Below are positions 17,061 to 23,859 of a DNA stretch of 42,131 bases, piece after piece. Within the stretch, counting starts at the first letter, position 1, and each line of letters begins with the position of its first letter. The notes under the pieces are model-generated. The model made no database searches. It was not told where the DNA came from and saw only the letters and a list, made by a program, of their open reading frames with translations. This DNA is from Lachnospiraceae bacterium. GTDB taxonomy: Bacteria; Bacillota; Clostridia; Lachnospirales; Lachnospiraceae. The position numbers were made by a program, and so were the translations under genes. Location: positions 1 through 42,131 of the forward strand of contig JAFZPG010000057.1 in the NCBI GenBank assembly GCA_017550425.1, written 5' to 3'.

Positions 17061-17561
17061 ATGCCGGATATTTCTGCGAATGCGGAGTTTGAAGCGTTTT
17101 ACGAGCGACATTGGCAGTATGTGTATCGACTGTGTTTCAGTTACATGCACTCCGAGGCCGACGCGGAAGACTGCGCGGAAGATGTGTTCGTAAAAGTCCT
17201 GACCGGTTCGTTTACATTTACCGATGAAACACACGAACGCAAATGGCTTTGCGTGACCGCTTCCAACCTTTGTAAAGACCGGCTGGGAAGCTACGGGCGA
17301 CGAAATGTTGATTCCCTGGACGCAGAGGATGCGCCGGAGGTCACGGCGCCGGAAGATGTCGAGGAGGACTTTGTCGATGTACGTGAGGCAGTTCTTTCCC
17401 TGCCTCCGAAATTAAAGGATGTGGTCTGGATGTACTACTATGACGGGTACCCGACCGATGAGATCGCGGCCGCCTTAGGTCGACCTCCTTCCACCGTGCG
17501 GAACCAATTGCGGGATGCCCGGAAGAAACTGGAAAAAACACTGCGCAACTATAAACCATGA
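17061..17561 (+). CDS. ECF-type (extracytoplasmic function) RNA polymerase sigma factor
   Basis: 166 residues. Sigma region 2 is at about 8-75 (YERHWQYVYRLCFSYMHSEADAEDCAEDVFVKV) and region 4 at about 105-160 (LPPKLKDVVWMYYYDGYPTDEIAAALGRPPSTVRNQLRDARKKL). The frame extends further upstream, but ATG 17061 has GGAGGGAG ahead of it and begins where the family begins. It overlaps the next gene by 4 nt (ATGA), a sigma/anti-sigma arrangement with coupled translation. An anti-sigma factor would hold it at the membrane until a signal arrives. Confidence 0.93.
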   Translation: MPDISANAEFEAFYERHWQYVYRLCFSYMHSEADAEDCAEDVFVKVLTGSFTFTDETHERKWLCVTASNLCKDRLGSYGRRNVDSLDAEDAPEVTAPEDVEEDFVDVREAVLSLPPKLKDVVWMYYYDGYPTDEIAAALGRPPSTVRNQLRDARKKLEKTLRNYKP

Positions 17562-18340
17562 GTCATGAAGGTATGCATATGAACGATAATACAAAAGACA
17601 AGATCCATACCGAGATCGATACTGAAATCACTGCGGAAGAGAGAGCCGCCGTACAGGAAACTTTGGATTCCATCGAACCCGCCGAAGGCGCTAAAGAACG
17701 GATGTATGCGAACATCCTGCGCAAAGCCTCTGCACAGGAAACCCCGATCCAAGAAGCAGCGGCAAATGCATCCGTAAACCGCAAACGTTCCGGAAAGGTT
17801 ACCCTGCTCCGGCTGACCCGATGGGCTCTGCCCGTGGCGGCCTGCCTGGTACTTCTGATCGTCGGAGCCATAAAGTTGAGCGGGCATAAGCCTTCGGATA
17901 TCATCGATACGCAAGGCGGTGACCCGACGGACAGCGCATTTGCCGGCGGCGCACAACAGCCGAGCGGGATCACGGAATACGGTTCTTCGGAAGCCTTAAA
18001 GAAGGCGACCGGCCTGGAGGTCCTGGCGCCTCAGGGCTCGGAAGAGGTCCTCTACTGCTCTGTCGGCACGGATATCGCCGAAGTATCATTTACGGTAAGC
18101 GGAAAACAGTATACGCTCCGCGCTTCGAAGCGGGACGATGATTTCTCCGGCCTCTACGGCGAAGAGATCAACCACACCGTCGCGGATAAAGAAAACGGCG
18201 CGGTGCTCACGGCCCTGCGTGACGAAGGCGTCACATTCAACAAGATCGAATGGAAGGCCGGGGACACGAACTACGTGCTGATGAACACGGATGGCGCAGG
18301 ACTCAACGGCATCATGGCCGTGTATAAAATGGTTAAATAA
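17558..18340 (+). CDS. Putative membrane anti-sigma factor, DUF4367-like
   Basis: Up to 260 residues: a cytoplasmic part of about 80 residues (sigma binding, inferred), one membrane segment at about 86-107 (WALPVAACLVLLIVGAI), and an outside domain of about 140 residues (GITEYGSSEALKKATGL ... YVLMNTDGAGLNGIMAVYKMVK) of the DUF4367 type. The zinc-finger HxxxCxxC of ZAS anti-sigma factors is absent. Start choice: the ATG at 17558 overlaps the sigma stop as ATGA, while ATG 17579 has GAAGG 7 nt upstream; either is possible. Position and coupling to the sigma gene are the main grounds for the role. Confidence 0.82.
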   Translation: MSHEGMHMNDNTKDKIHTEIDTEITAEERAAVQETLDSIEPAEGAKERMYANILRKASAQETPIQEAAANASVNRKRSGKVTLLRLTRWALPVAACLVLLIVGAIKLSGHKPSDIIDTQGGDPTDSAFAGGAQQPSGITEYGSSEALKKATGLEVLAPQGSEEVLYCSVGTDIAEVSFTVSGKQYTLRASKRDDDFSGLYGEEINHTVADKENGAVLTALRDEGVTFNKIEWKAGDTNYVLMNTDGAGLNGIMAVYKMVK

Positions 18341-18359
18341 ACCGAAAATAATAACGTTA

Positions 18360-18406
18360 GAACAGGCCGCCCCGAAGCGCTTCGGAGGCGGCCTGTTCAA
18401 TTTTTT
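18360..18406 (+). terminator. Terminator of the sigma/anti-sigma operon
   Basis: Very strong hairpin: GAACAGGCCGCC (18360-18371) pairs with GGCGGCCTGTTC (18387-18398), continued by a CCGAAG/CTTCGG inner stem, then TTTTTT (18401-18406). Confidence 0.93.
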
Positions 18407-18517
18407 CAAAAAAATCGAAAACTTCCCGACATTTCCGCTCCTTCATTCGTTATACAGTCAGATGACGGTGACAAACCACACGACCACCGCCGAAATCATA
18501 TGAAATGAGGTACTCTT

Positions 18518-19159
18518 ATGAAACGAATGACATTCCTGTTTACGATCCTGTTCCTGCTTCTTCTGGCCGCCTGCAGCACCAAAACGGATAGCGGCACGAC
18601 CACGAAACCCCGGGAAAACGGGACCGCCGCGACCACGACCACGGTATCCCAAAACAACGAAGCGCCCGCAGGCGTCACCCCCCAGGCCATTGAAGCCGCG
18701 ATCGCGAAGGTCCTCGGCGACGGTTATGTGGCCGACGTTGCGGTTTCGGAAGAAGAACTCTATCTCTGTCCCCTGGGTGACATTGACATGAGCAAGATCG
18801 ATTCCTACGTTGCAAAGCAAAACGCAGTTCCTTCCGTCCATGCTGACAATGTGATCATCGTGAAGTGCAAAGACGCTTCTTACGCAGACAGCGTGGTCGA
18901 CGGCTTCAATGAATTCTATAAGCGCTCACGGGAATATTCCACGATCTATCCGTTGGAACCCTTCAAACTGATGCAGGCCCGCATATACAAGGCGGATGAC
19001 ATCGTAATGTATCTCATCGCCGGCGCTCCTATCCCCGAAACGCCGATGGATGACGCCGAGCAGAGAGAGTATGCAAAGGCAGAATATGAGAAGATCGACA
19101 GTGCTGTACAGGAAGTGCTCGGTTATCTTCCGAAGAATCTTCTGAAGTACGAGGAGTAA
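18518..19159 (+). CDS. DUF4358-like lipoprotein
   Basis: 213 residues. An N-terminal lipoprotein signal with lipobox LLAAC (Cys19) is followed by a low-complexity Thr/Asn linker to about residue 50 and a globular domain of about 150 residues (KVLGDGYVADVAV, MSKIDSYVAKQNAV, ADNVIIVKCKD) matching the DUF4358 pattern of clostridial lipoproteins. GAGG lies 7 nt before the ATG. It lies 6 nt before the MBOAT gene. That conserved type of neighbourhood suggests it helps the surface-polymer O-acylation pair, perhaps as an outside adaptor; this is inference. Confidence 0.85.
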   Translation: MKRMTFLFTILFLLLLAACSTKTDSGTTTKPRENGTAATTTTVSQNNEAPAGVTPQAIEAAIAKVLGDGYVADVAVSEEELYLCPLGDIDMSKIDSYVAKQNAVPSVHADNVIIVKCKDASYADSVVDGFNEFYKRSREYSTIYPLEPFKLMQARIYKADDIVMYLIAGAPIPETPMDDAEQREYAKAEYEKIDSAVQEVLGYLPKNLLKYEE

Positions 19160-19165
19160 TTTACC

Positions 19166-20689
19166 ATGGTTTTTTCCGGACTGACCTTTTTATTCTGTTT
19201 TCTGCCGGCCACTTTGCTGATCTATTTTGCAGCGCCGCGCCGGGTCAAAAACGGTGTGCTCTTCCTCATGAGCCTTCTGTTTTACGCATGGGGTGAGCCG
19301 GTCTATATCGTGCTTATGATCTTTTCCACGATCCTGGACTACACTTGCGGCCGCTTGGTGGAACGCTATCTTGGCACCCGCAAACAAAAGCTCGGTCTGA
19401 TCCTTTCTCTTTGCGGAAATCTGGGACTTCTGCTCTTCTTCAAATATGCCGATTTTCTGATCGGATCGGTCAATGCCGTCTTCGGCACTCAGATCGCAAA
19501 ATTCGGTCTTCCGTTGCCCATCGGCATCTCCTTCTACACGTTCCAAACCATGAGTTATACGATCGATGTGTACCGGGGCGATGTCAAAGCGCAGCGAAAC
19601 ATCATCACCTTCGGCGCCTATGTTTCCCTCTTTCCGCAGCTCATTGCCGGTCCCATCGTCCGATATCGTGATGTGGCCCGTCAACTGGAAGAGCGCAGCC
19701 ACACGGCAGATGCCTTTGCAGACGGTGCGCGCCGCTTCGTTACCGGCCTCGCGAAAAAAGTCCTGCTGGCGAACAATATCGGTCTTCTTTGGAGCGCGAT
19801 CTCGAAAACTCCGGCCGCGGAGCTTAGTCTGGCCGGCGCCTGGCTCGGCGTCTTCGCCTTTGCGTTTCAGATCTATTTCGATTTTTCAGGCTACTCCGAT
19901 ATGGCCATAGGCCTGGGCCGGATGTTCGGCTTTACCTTTCCGGAAAACTTCAATTATCCGTTTATCTCCAAAAGCGCCACCGAATTCTGGCGACGCTGGC
20001 ACATCAGTCTGGGGCAATGGTTCCGCGACTATGTCTATATCCCGCTGGGCGGAAACCGGCGCGGTCTTAAGCGGCAGCTGCGAAATATCGCCATCGTCTG
20101 GCTTCTGACCGGCCTGTGGCACGGCGCCAGTTTCAATTTCCTGCTCTGGGGCGCCTGGTACGGCCTGCTTCTGATCCTGGAGCGCTGTTTCCTGCTCCGC
20201 GCCTTCTCACGACTGCCCGGCATATTTCGCCATCCGCTGTCTTATCTCTACACGTTCCTGGCCCTGTCCGTCAGCTGGCCGCTCTTCGCCTTTGAGCACG
20301 TGTCCGACGGCTTCGCCTACCTCCGCATCATGTTCGGAGGCTGCTATACTCTTGTCGACGACGTCACATTGTACCGGCTCTTTTCCTGCCTGCCGCTTTT
20401 GATCCTCTGTGCCGTCGGTTCGACTCCGCTTCCCGCTAAGGTGCTTGCAAAGCTCCGGAAGTATTTGTACGAGGGGCCGGCCCATCCATACCCTACTCCC
20501 TCCATGCCTGCCCCCTCGGCAAATGCTTTCCCGATGGATGCCATACCCCGCTCTGCCGGAAAATGCCGACCATTTCTGTGCGGCATACTGACAACGGCGG
20601 AGCTCGGCGGCATGGCTCTAATGATGACATTGTCCGTGGCCTATCTGATCAGCGGCTCGTACAACCCGTTCCTGTATTTTCGATTTTAG
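19166..20689 (+). CDS. MBOAT family membrane O-acyltransferase (AlgI/DltB-like)
   Basis: A 507-residue membrane protein with many hydrophobic segments. It has the MBOAT features: LPIGISFYTFQTMSYTIDVYRG near 117, FPQLIAGPIVRY near 155, EFWRRWHISLGQWFRDYVYIPLGG near 273-296 with His279, and the catalytic-histidine region LLTGLWHGASFNFLLWG with His319. AlgI-like proteins pass acyl groups across the membrane to a partner that modifies alginate, teichoic acid or another polymer. The DHHW protein that follows by 9 nt is the expected partner. The C-terminal tail of about 70 residues contains a Pro-rich stretch and a last membrane segment. Confidence 0.94.
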   Translation: MVFSGLTFLFCFLPATLLIYFAAPRRVKNGVLFLMSLLFYAWGEPVYIVLMIFSTILDYTCGRLVERYLGTRKQKLGLILSLCGNLGLLLFFKYADFLIGSVNAVFGTQIAKFGLPLPIGISFYTFQTMSYTIDVYRGDVKAQRNIITFGAYVSLFPQLIAGPIVRYRDVARQLEERSHTADAFADGARRFVTGLAKKVLLANNIGLLWSAISKTPAAELSLAGAWLGVFAFAFQIYFDFSGYSDMAIGLGRMFGFTFPENFNYPFISKSATEFWRRWHISLGQWFRDYVYIPLGGNRRGLKRQLRNIAIVWLLTGLWHGASFNFLLWGAWYGLLLILERCFLLRAFSRLPGIFRHPLSYLYTFLALSVSWPLFAFEHVSDGFAYLRIMFGGCYTLVDDVTLYRLFSCLPLLILCAVGSTPLPAKVLAKLRKYLYEGPAHPYPTPSMPAPSANAFPMDAIPRSAGKCRPFLCGILTTAELGGMALMMTLSVAYLISGSYNPFLYFRF

Positions 20690-20698
20690 GAGGTCCTT

Positions 20699-21805
20699 AT
20701 GCGAAACAAACTGACTGTCGCACTCTTTTGCCTTCTGTTATTTGCGGGGACAGTCTCAGGTGTGCTTCTTCCCGACCGGGAGTACTCCGGTAACGAAAAG
20801 CGGATGCTGAAACAGTTTCCGAAGTTTTCGGCCGCCGAACTGTTTTCGGGACGTTTCGGCTCCGGTCTGGAGACCTATCTGGCCGACCAGTTTCCCGCGC
20901 GCGACCAATGGGTGACGGTTTCCACGGTGGCCGAACGGATCCTCGGTAAAAAAGAAAAAGGCGGCGTGTATTTTTGCGCTGACGGCTATCTGATCGAGGT
21001 CTGGACCCAATACGAAAAAAAGCAGCTCGAGGATAATCTGGCTGCCGTTAAAAAACTGTCGGATGCCGCAGTGCAAAGCGGGATCTCCTTAAAGATCATG
21101 CCCGTGCCCACGGCCGCCTGCGTGCTGGCGGATACATTGCCCGCATACGCGCCCAATGCTGACCAGCGCGCCGTGATCGAGACCATCCGAAACGCGGGGC
21201 TGAATGTGGTCGACGTGACCGATGCCCTCATGTCCCATCGGGACGAACAATTGTTTTACAAGACCGATCATCACTGGACTTCCGTCGGCGCCTACTATGC
21301 GTACGCGGAGTGGATGCGTTCCCGTGGAAAAACGCCGGCGCCTCTGGCCGAATGGACACGGGAAGCGCTGTGCAATGATTTTCGCGGAACGACTTATATG
21401 AAGACCGGAGATCCTTTTGCCGCTTACGACACGATCGAAGCCTATTATCGCAAACCGGCCCACTATGTGGATTATAACGGCGGCTACTACGTTACCAACA
21501 CGATCTACGAACGAAGTTTTCTGGACGGAAGCAACCAGTACGGTGTGTTCCTGAACTCCAACCAGGCCACAACCGTGGTCTCTGGCGATGGCGAAGGCAG
21601 ACTTCTGATCCTCAAGGATTCCTATGCCAACACATTTGCCCAGTTTGTGATCGATGATTTTGAGGAAACGCATCTCATCGACATGCGGTTCTTCCGGGGC
21701 TCCTTACAGAAATATATCGAACAAAACCGGATCACCGAGATCCTGGTACTCTACAATGTTCCGAACCTCACGTCGGACACCGACCTGGCCCGTGTCAGCC
21801 GGTGA
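20699..21805 (+). CDS. DHHW (AlgX/AlgJ-like) surface O-acetylation protein
   Basis: 368 residues. An N-terminal signal or anchor segment (residues 4-24) is followed by an SGNH-like domain of the AlgX/AlgJ type. The diagnostic DHHW box is at residues 190-193 (KTDHHWTSVGAYY), and a LKDSYANTF segment near 305 supplies the serine region. AlgX/AlgJ proteins accept acyl groups from an MBOAT protein and transfer them to an extracellular polymer. Together with the lipoprotein and the MBOAT gene it forms a tight three-gene cassette ended by a terminator. The polymer is unknown. Confidence 0.9.
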   Translation: MRNKLTVALFCLLLFAGTVSGVLLPDREYSGNEKRMLKQFPKFSAAELFSGRFGSGLETYLADQFPARDQWVTVSTVAERILGKKEKGGVYFCADGYLIEVWTQYEKKQLEDNLAAVKKLSDAAVQSGISLKIMPVPTAACVLADTLPAYAPNADQRAVIETIRNAGLNVVDVTDALMSHRDEQLFYKTDHHWTSVGAYYAYAEWMRSRGKTPAPLAEWTREALCNDFRGTTYMKTGDPFAAYDTIEAYYRKPAHYVDYNGGYYVTNTIYERSFLDGSNQYGVFLNSNQATTVVSGDGEGRLLILKDSYANTFAQFVIDDFEETHLIDMRFFRGSLQKYIEQNRITEILVLYNVPNLTSDTDLARVSR

Positions 21806-21826
21806 TCCCGAACGGGCACGAAACAT

Positions 21827-21859
21827 GCCCCGCATGCTTTTTCGCATGCGGGGCTTTTC
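21827..21859. terminator. Shared terminator between DHHW gene and tRNA-Ser
   Basis: GCCCCGCATGC (21827-21837) pairs with GCATGCGGGGC (21844-21854), perfect 11 bp with a short loop. On the plus strand TTTT follows (21855-21858). On the minus strand it lies about 20 nt after the tRNA with a weaker tail (ATGTTTC), so it probably serves both convergent transcripts. Confidence 0.9.
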
Positions 21860-21876
21860 TATGCTTGATGAGATAG

Positions 21877-21961
21877 CGTTTGCGGGTGGATTCGAACCAC
21901 CGGTGCGTTGCCGCACACCACCTTAGCAGGATGGAACCATAAACCTCTCGGACACGCAAAC
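21877..21961 (-). tRNA. tRNA-Ser (anticodon GCU)
   Basis: 85 nt, minus strand. Acceptor GTTTGCG (21955-21961) pairs with CGCAAAC (21878-21884) and the discriminator is G. The anticodon loop CTGCTAA gives anticodon GCT (21925-21927) on a CCATC/GGTGG stem. There is a long serine-type variable arm (TGTGCG-GCAA-CGCACC region) and a perfect T arm, GGTGG-TTCGAAT-CCACC. The CCA end is not encoded. Confidence 0.93.
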
Positions 21962-21984
21962 AGAACCGGCAGGGCAGGCAGCGC

Positions 21985-22212
21985 CTACCCCACCACAATG
22001 ATCTCGTCGATCGATACGCCGAAGATCAGGGCCAATGCAACCAGATTATCTACCGTAGGCATCGCCGTGCCGTGCTGCCACTTGTAAATGGCCTGGGGCG
22101 TGGCGAAACCGAAAACCGCCTGCAGGTCCTTCACCGACATGCCTGCGGCACGACGCATACGGATAATATTCTTTCCGGTCGCTGCCATATCAATGGCAGG
22201 TAACGTATTCAT
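21985..22212 (-). CDS. Small XRE-family DNA-binding protein
   Basis: 75 residues, essentially one helix-turn-helix of the Xre/Cro type: KNIIRMRRAAGMSVKDLQAVFG is helix 1-2, then TPQAIYKWQHGTAMPTVDNLVALA carries the recognition helix and the typical W(Q)xG turn. GGAGG lies 5 nt before the ATG. It starts 40 nt after rtcB and lies upstream of tRNA-Ser, on the same strand. It may regulate rtcB, whose promoter has a palindrome around the -10, but this is inference. It could also be a remnant of a toxin-antitoxin or phage regulator; no partner is seen. Confidence 0.85.
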   Translation of the reverse strand: MNTLPAIDMAATGKNIIRMRRAAGMSVKDLQAVFGFATPQAIYKWQHGTAMPTVDNLVALALIFGVSIDEIIVVG

Positions 22213-22252
22213 TTCATCCTCCGTTCCGGCTTCCCGGAGCAGAGGATGTCCT

Positions 22253-23467
22253 CTACTCGGAAGCCTTAAAGTTATAGATCGGTTTCATGACATCGATGAC
22301 ATCTACCGATTCCCGGATGACATCCAGGATGTCCGCAAGGCTCTTGTAGGCCATCGGTGCCTCGTCCAATGTGTTTTCGTTGATCGAAGTCGTGTATACT
22401 CCTTCCATGGTCTTTTGGTACTCTTCCAGACTCAGGACATGCTTCGCCCTGGTTCTGGACATGATACGGCCTGCGCCGTGGGGTGCGGAGTAGTTCCACT
22501 CGGGATTCCCCTTGCCGATCGCGAGTATGCTTCCATCCCTCATATTGATCGGAATCAGCACTTTCTCACCACTATGGGCCGCTATTGCGCCCTTTCTTAA
22601 AATCATTTCATCTGTATCGATATAATTATGAATGGTGTGGAAGCTCTCGCCGCCGGACAGTCCCGCGCGTTCCAAAAGGATCCGGGCCATTTTTTCTCTG
22701 CTCTTTCGGGCAAATGTCTGGCAGATCACAACGTCGTGAAGGTAGTCTTCCAGATACTCTCCGTACAAATAGCACAGATCTTCCGGCATGCTTGTCTCAC
22801 TTTTGTAAACCTGATAATGCAGCTGCTTCAACGCCCCTTCTATCTCATTCTTGCGTCCCAGCTCCTTATAGGTTTTAATGATCTCGTCTCGCTTTACAAA
22901 ATAATCTGCGTATCCCCGGTTCAGATTGACCGCCAGTTTCTGGTAGTATTCCGCAACCTGTTTTCCAAGATTTCTCGATCCGGAATGGATCACCAGATAC
23001 TTCGTCCCGTCGGCCGCCGCATCGATCTCGATAAAGTGGTTTCCGCCGCCCAGAGTTCCCAGCGATCTTTCCAAACGGTTGGTATCCCTGAGTTTATCGA
23101 AGCATCTGAGTCCGGTCAGATCGAAGCGCTCGGTCAGTTCCTCCCAGACATTCATGCCCGAAGGAATATAATGCGCAGCCGCATCCACCTTTTCAAAATC
23201 GATCGGGGTTTTTCCCAGATCCACCGTGTACATGCCGCAGCCGATGTCGACTCCGACCACATTGGGCACAACTTTATCCGTGATGGTCATGGTGGTCCCG
23301 ATGGTGCACCCTGCGCCGGCATGAACGTCCGGCATGATGCGGATCCTGGATCCCTGTGTCATGGCATAGTCGCACATACGGCGGATCTGATCGATCGCCT
23401 CATCTTCTACGACTCTTGCATAACAGATCGCAGTATTCATTTTTCCCTTGATCTCTAAAATGTCCAT
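22253..23467 (-). CDS. rtcB: RNA-splicing ligase RtcB family protein
   Basis: About 404 residues. RtcB joins RNA ends bearing 2',3'-cyclic phosphate or 3'-phosphate to 5'-OH ends, using GTP and Mn2+. Visible signatures: GVDIGCGM with the metal-binding Asp and Cys, HSGSRNLGKQ, and the guanylation-site region APHGAGRIMSR, where His accepts GMP. Translation could extend to 23533, but ATG 23467 has AAAGGA upstream and starts at the family position (MDILEIKGK). The extension contains a terminator hairpin, which also rules it out. Archease is not encoded nearby. Neighbours are an XRE regulator and tRNA-Ser downstream and a small ORF upstream. Confidence 0.95.
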   Translation of the reverse strand: MDILEIKGKMNTAICYARVVEDEAIDQIRRMCDYAMTQGSRIRIMPDVHAGAGCTIGTTMTITDKVVPNVVGVDIGCGMYTVDLGKTPIDFEKVDAAAHYIPSGMNVWEELTERFDLTGLRCFDKLRDTNRLERSLGTLGGGNHFIEIDAAADGTKYLVIHSGSRNLGKQVAEYYQKLAVNLNRGYADYFVKRDEIIKTYKELGRKNEIEGALKQLHYQVYKSETSMPEDLCYLYGEYLEDYLHDVVICQTFARKSREKMARILLERAGLSGGESFHTIHNYIDTDEMILRKGAIAAHSGEKVLIPINMRDGSILAIGKGNPEWNYSAPHGAGRIMSRTRAKHVLSLEEYQKTMEGVYTTSINENTLDEAPMAYKSLADILDVIRESVDVIDVMKPIYNFKASE

Positions 23468-23505
23468 GATAAGTCCTTTCCAAAACACATTGAAACATGA
23501 AAAAC

Positions 23506-23538
23506 AAAAAACCGCCTGCCTCACATAAGGCAAGCGGT
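23506..23538 (-). terminator. Terminator or attenuator upstream of rtcB
   Basis: On the minus strand ACCGCTTGCC and GGCAGGCGGT (23529-23538 and 23511-23520) form a 10-bp stem with one G-U pair and an 8-nt loop, followed by TTTTTTG. It lies 39 nt before the rtcB start. No promoter fits between it and rtcB, so rtcB mRNA must read through it. Confidence 0.85.
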
Positions 23539-23569
23539 CCGCACAAGCATATCTATCGCGATGCGCCTG

Positions 23570-23719
23570 TTACCGGCGTATCATCCCATGATCGACATGT
23601 TCTCGCATAAGCTCAGTCTTATATGAAGGCACGAAAAACGATCCCCGTACAAAATCACTTTTGTACGCAGACACACTGCAATCACTATCATAACTGAATA
23701 TGTATTGAACAGTTGCCAT
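23570..23719 (-). CDS. Putative 49-residue small protein upstream of rtcB
   Basis: A short ORF with start ATG 23719 and stop TAA 23570-23572. It has a good ribosome site (GGAAAGGAAG, 7 nt from the ATG) and a strong promoter about 55 nt upstream. The peptide starts MATVQYIFSYDSDC and ends HVDHGMIRR. It has no membrane segment; it has one cysteine and many Ser/Tyr. Its coding RNA includes a perfect hairpin with 9-bp arms (CGTACAAAA and TTTTGTACG, 23646-23667) closed by a GNRA-type loop. A terminator follows 30 nt after the stop. It may be a real small protein, a regulatory leader peptide for rtcB, or a small RNA with a chance ORF. No family is recognised. Confidence 0.6.
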   Translation of the reverse strand: MATVQYIFSYDSDCSVSAYKSDFVRGSFFVPSYKTELMREHVDHGMIRR

Positions 23720-23766
23720 GATAAATCTTCCTTTCCGGGAGCTTTTCGCTCCGCTTATCGTTTTTC

Positions 23767-23803
23767 ACGGTGACATTATAACACCGTTTTTTCGATTTGT
23801 CAT
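23767..23803 (-). promoter_or_regulatory. Promoter of the rtcB leader with palindrome around the -10
   Basis: Minus strand: -35 ATGACA (23798-23803, 5 of 6), 17-nt spacer, -10 TATAAT (23775-23780). The -10 sits exactly inside a palindrome, ACGGTG-N9-CACCGT (23767-23787), which would be a natural operator for a dimeric repressor. Confidence 0.82.
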
Positions 23804-23859
23804 TATACTTGTGGTATAAAATCAATCCTAAAATGTTTTTTAAACTGCCGCGCGAAATC

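Noticed and set aside
22253..23533. rtcB start at 23533
   Set aside because: The extension lies over the terminator stem and T-run; ATG 23467 has a proper ribosome site and the family start.
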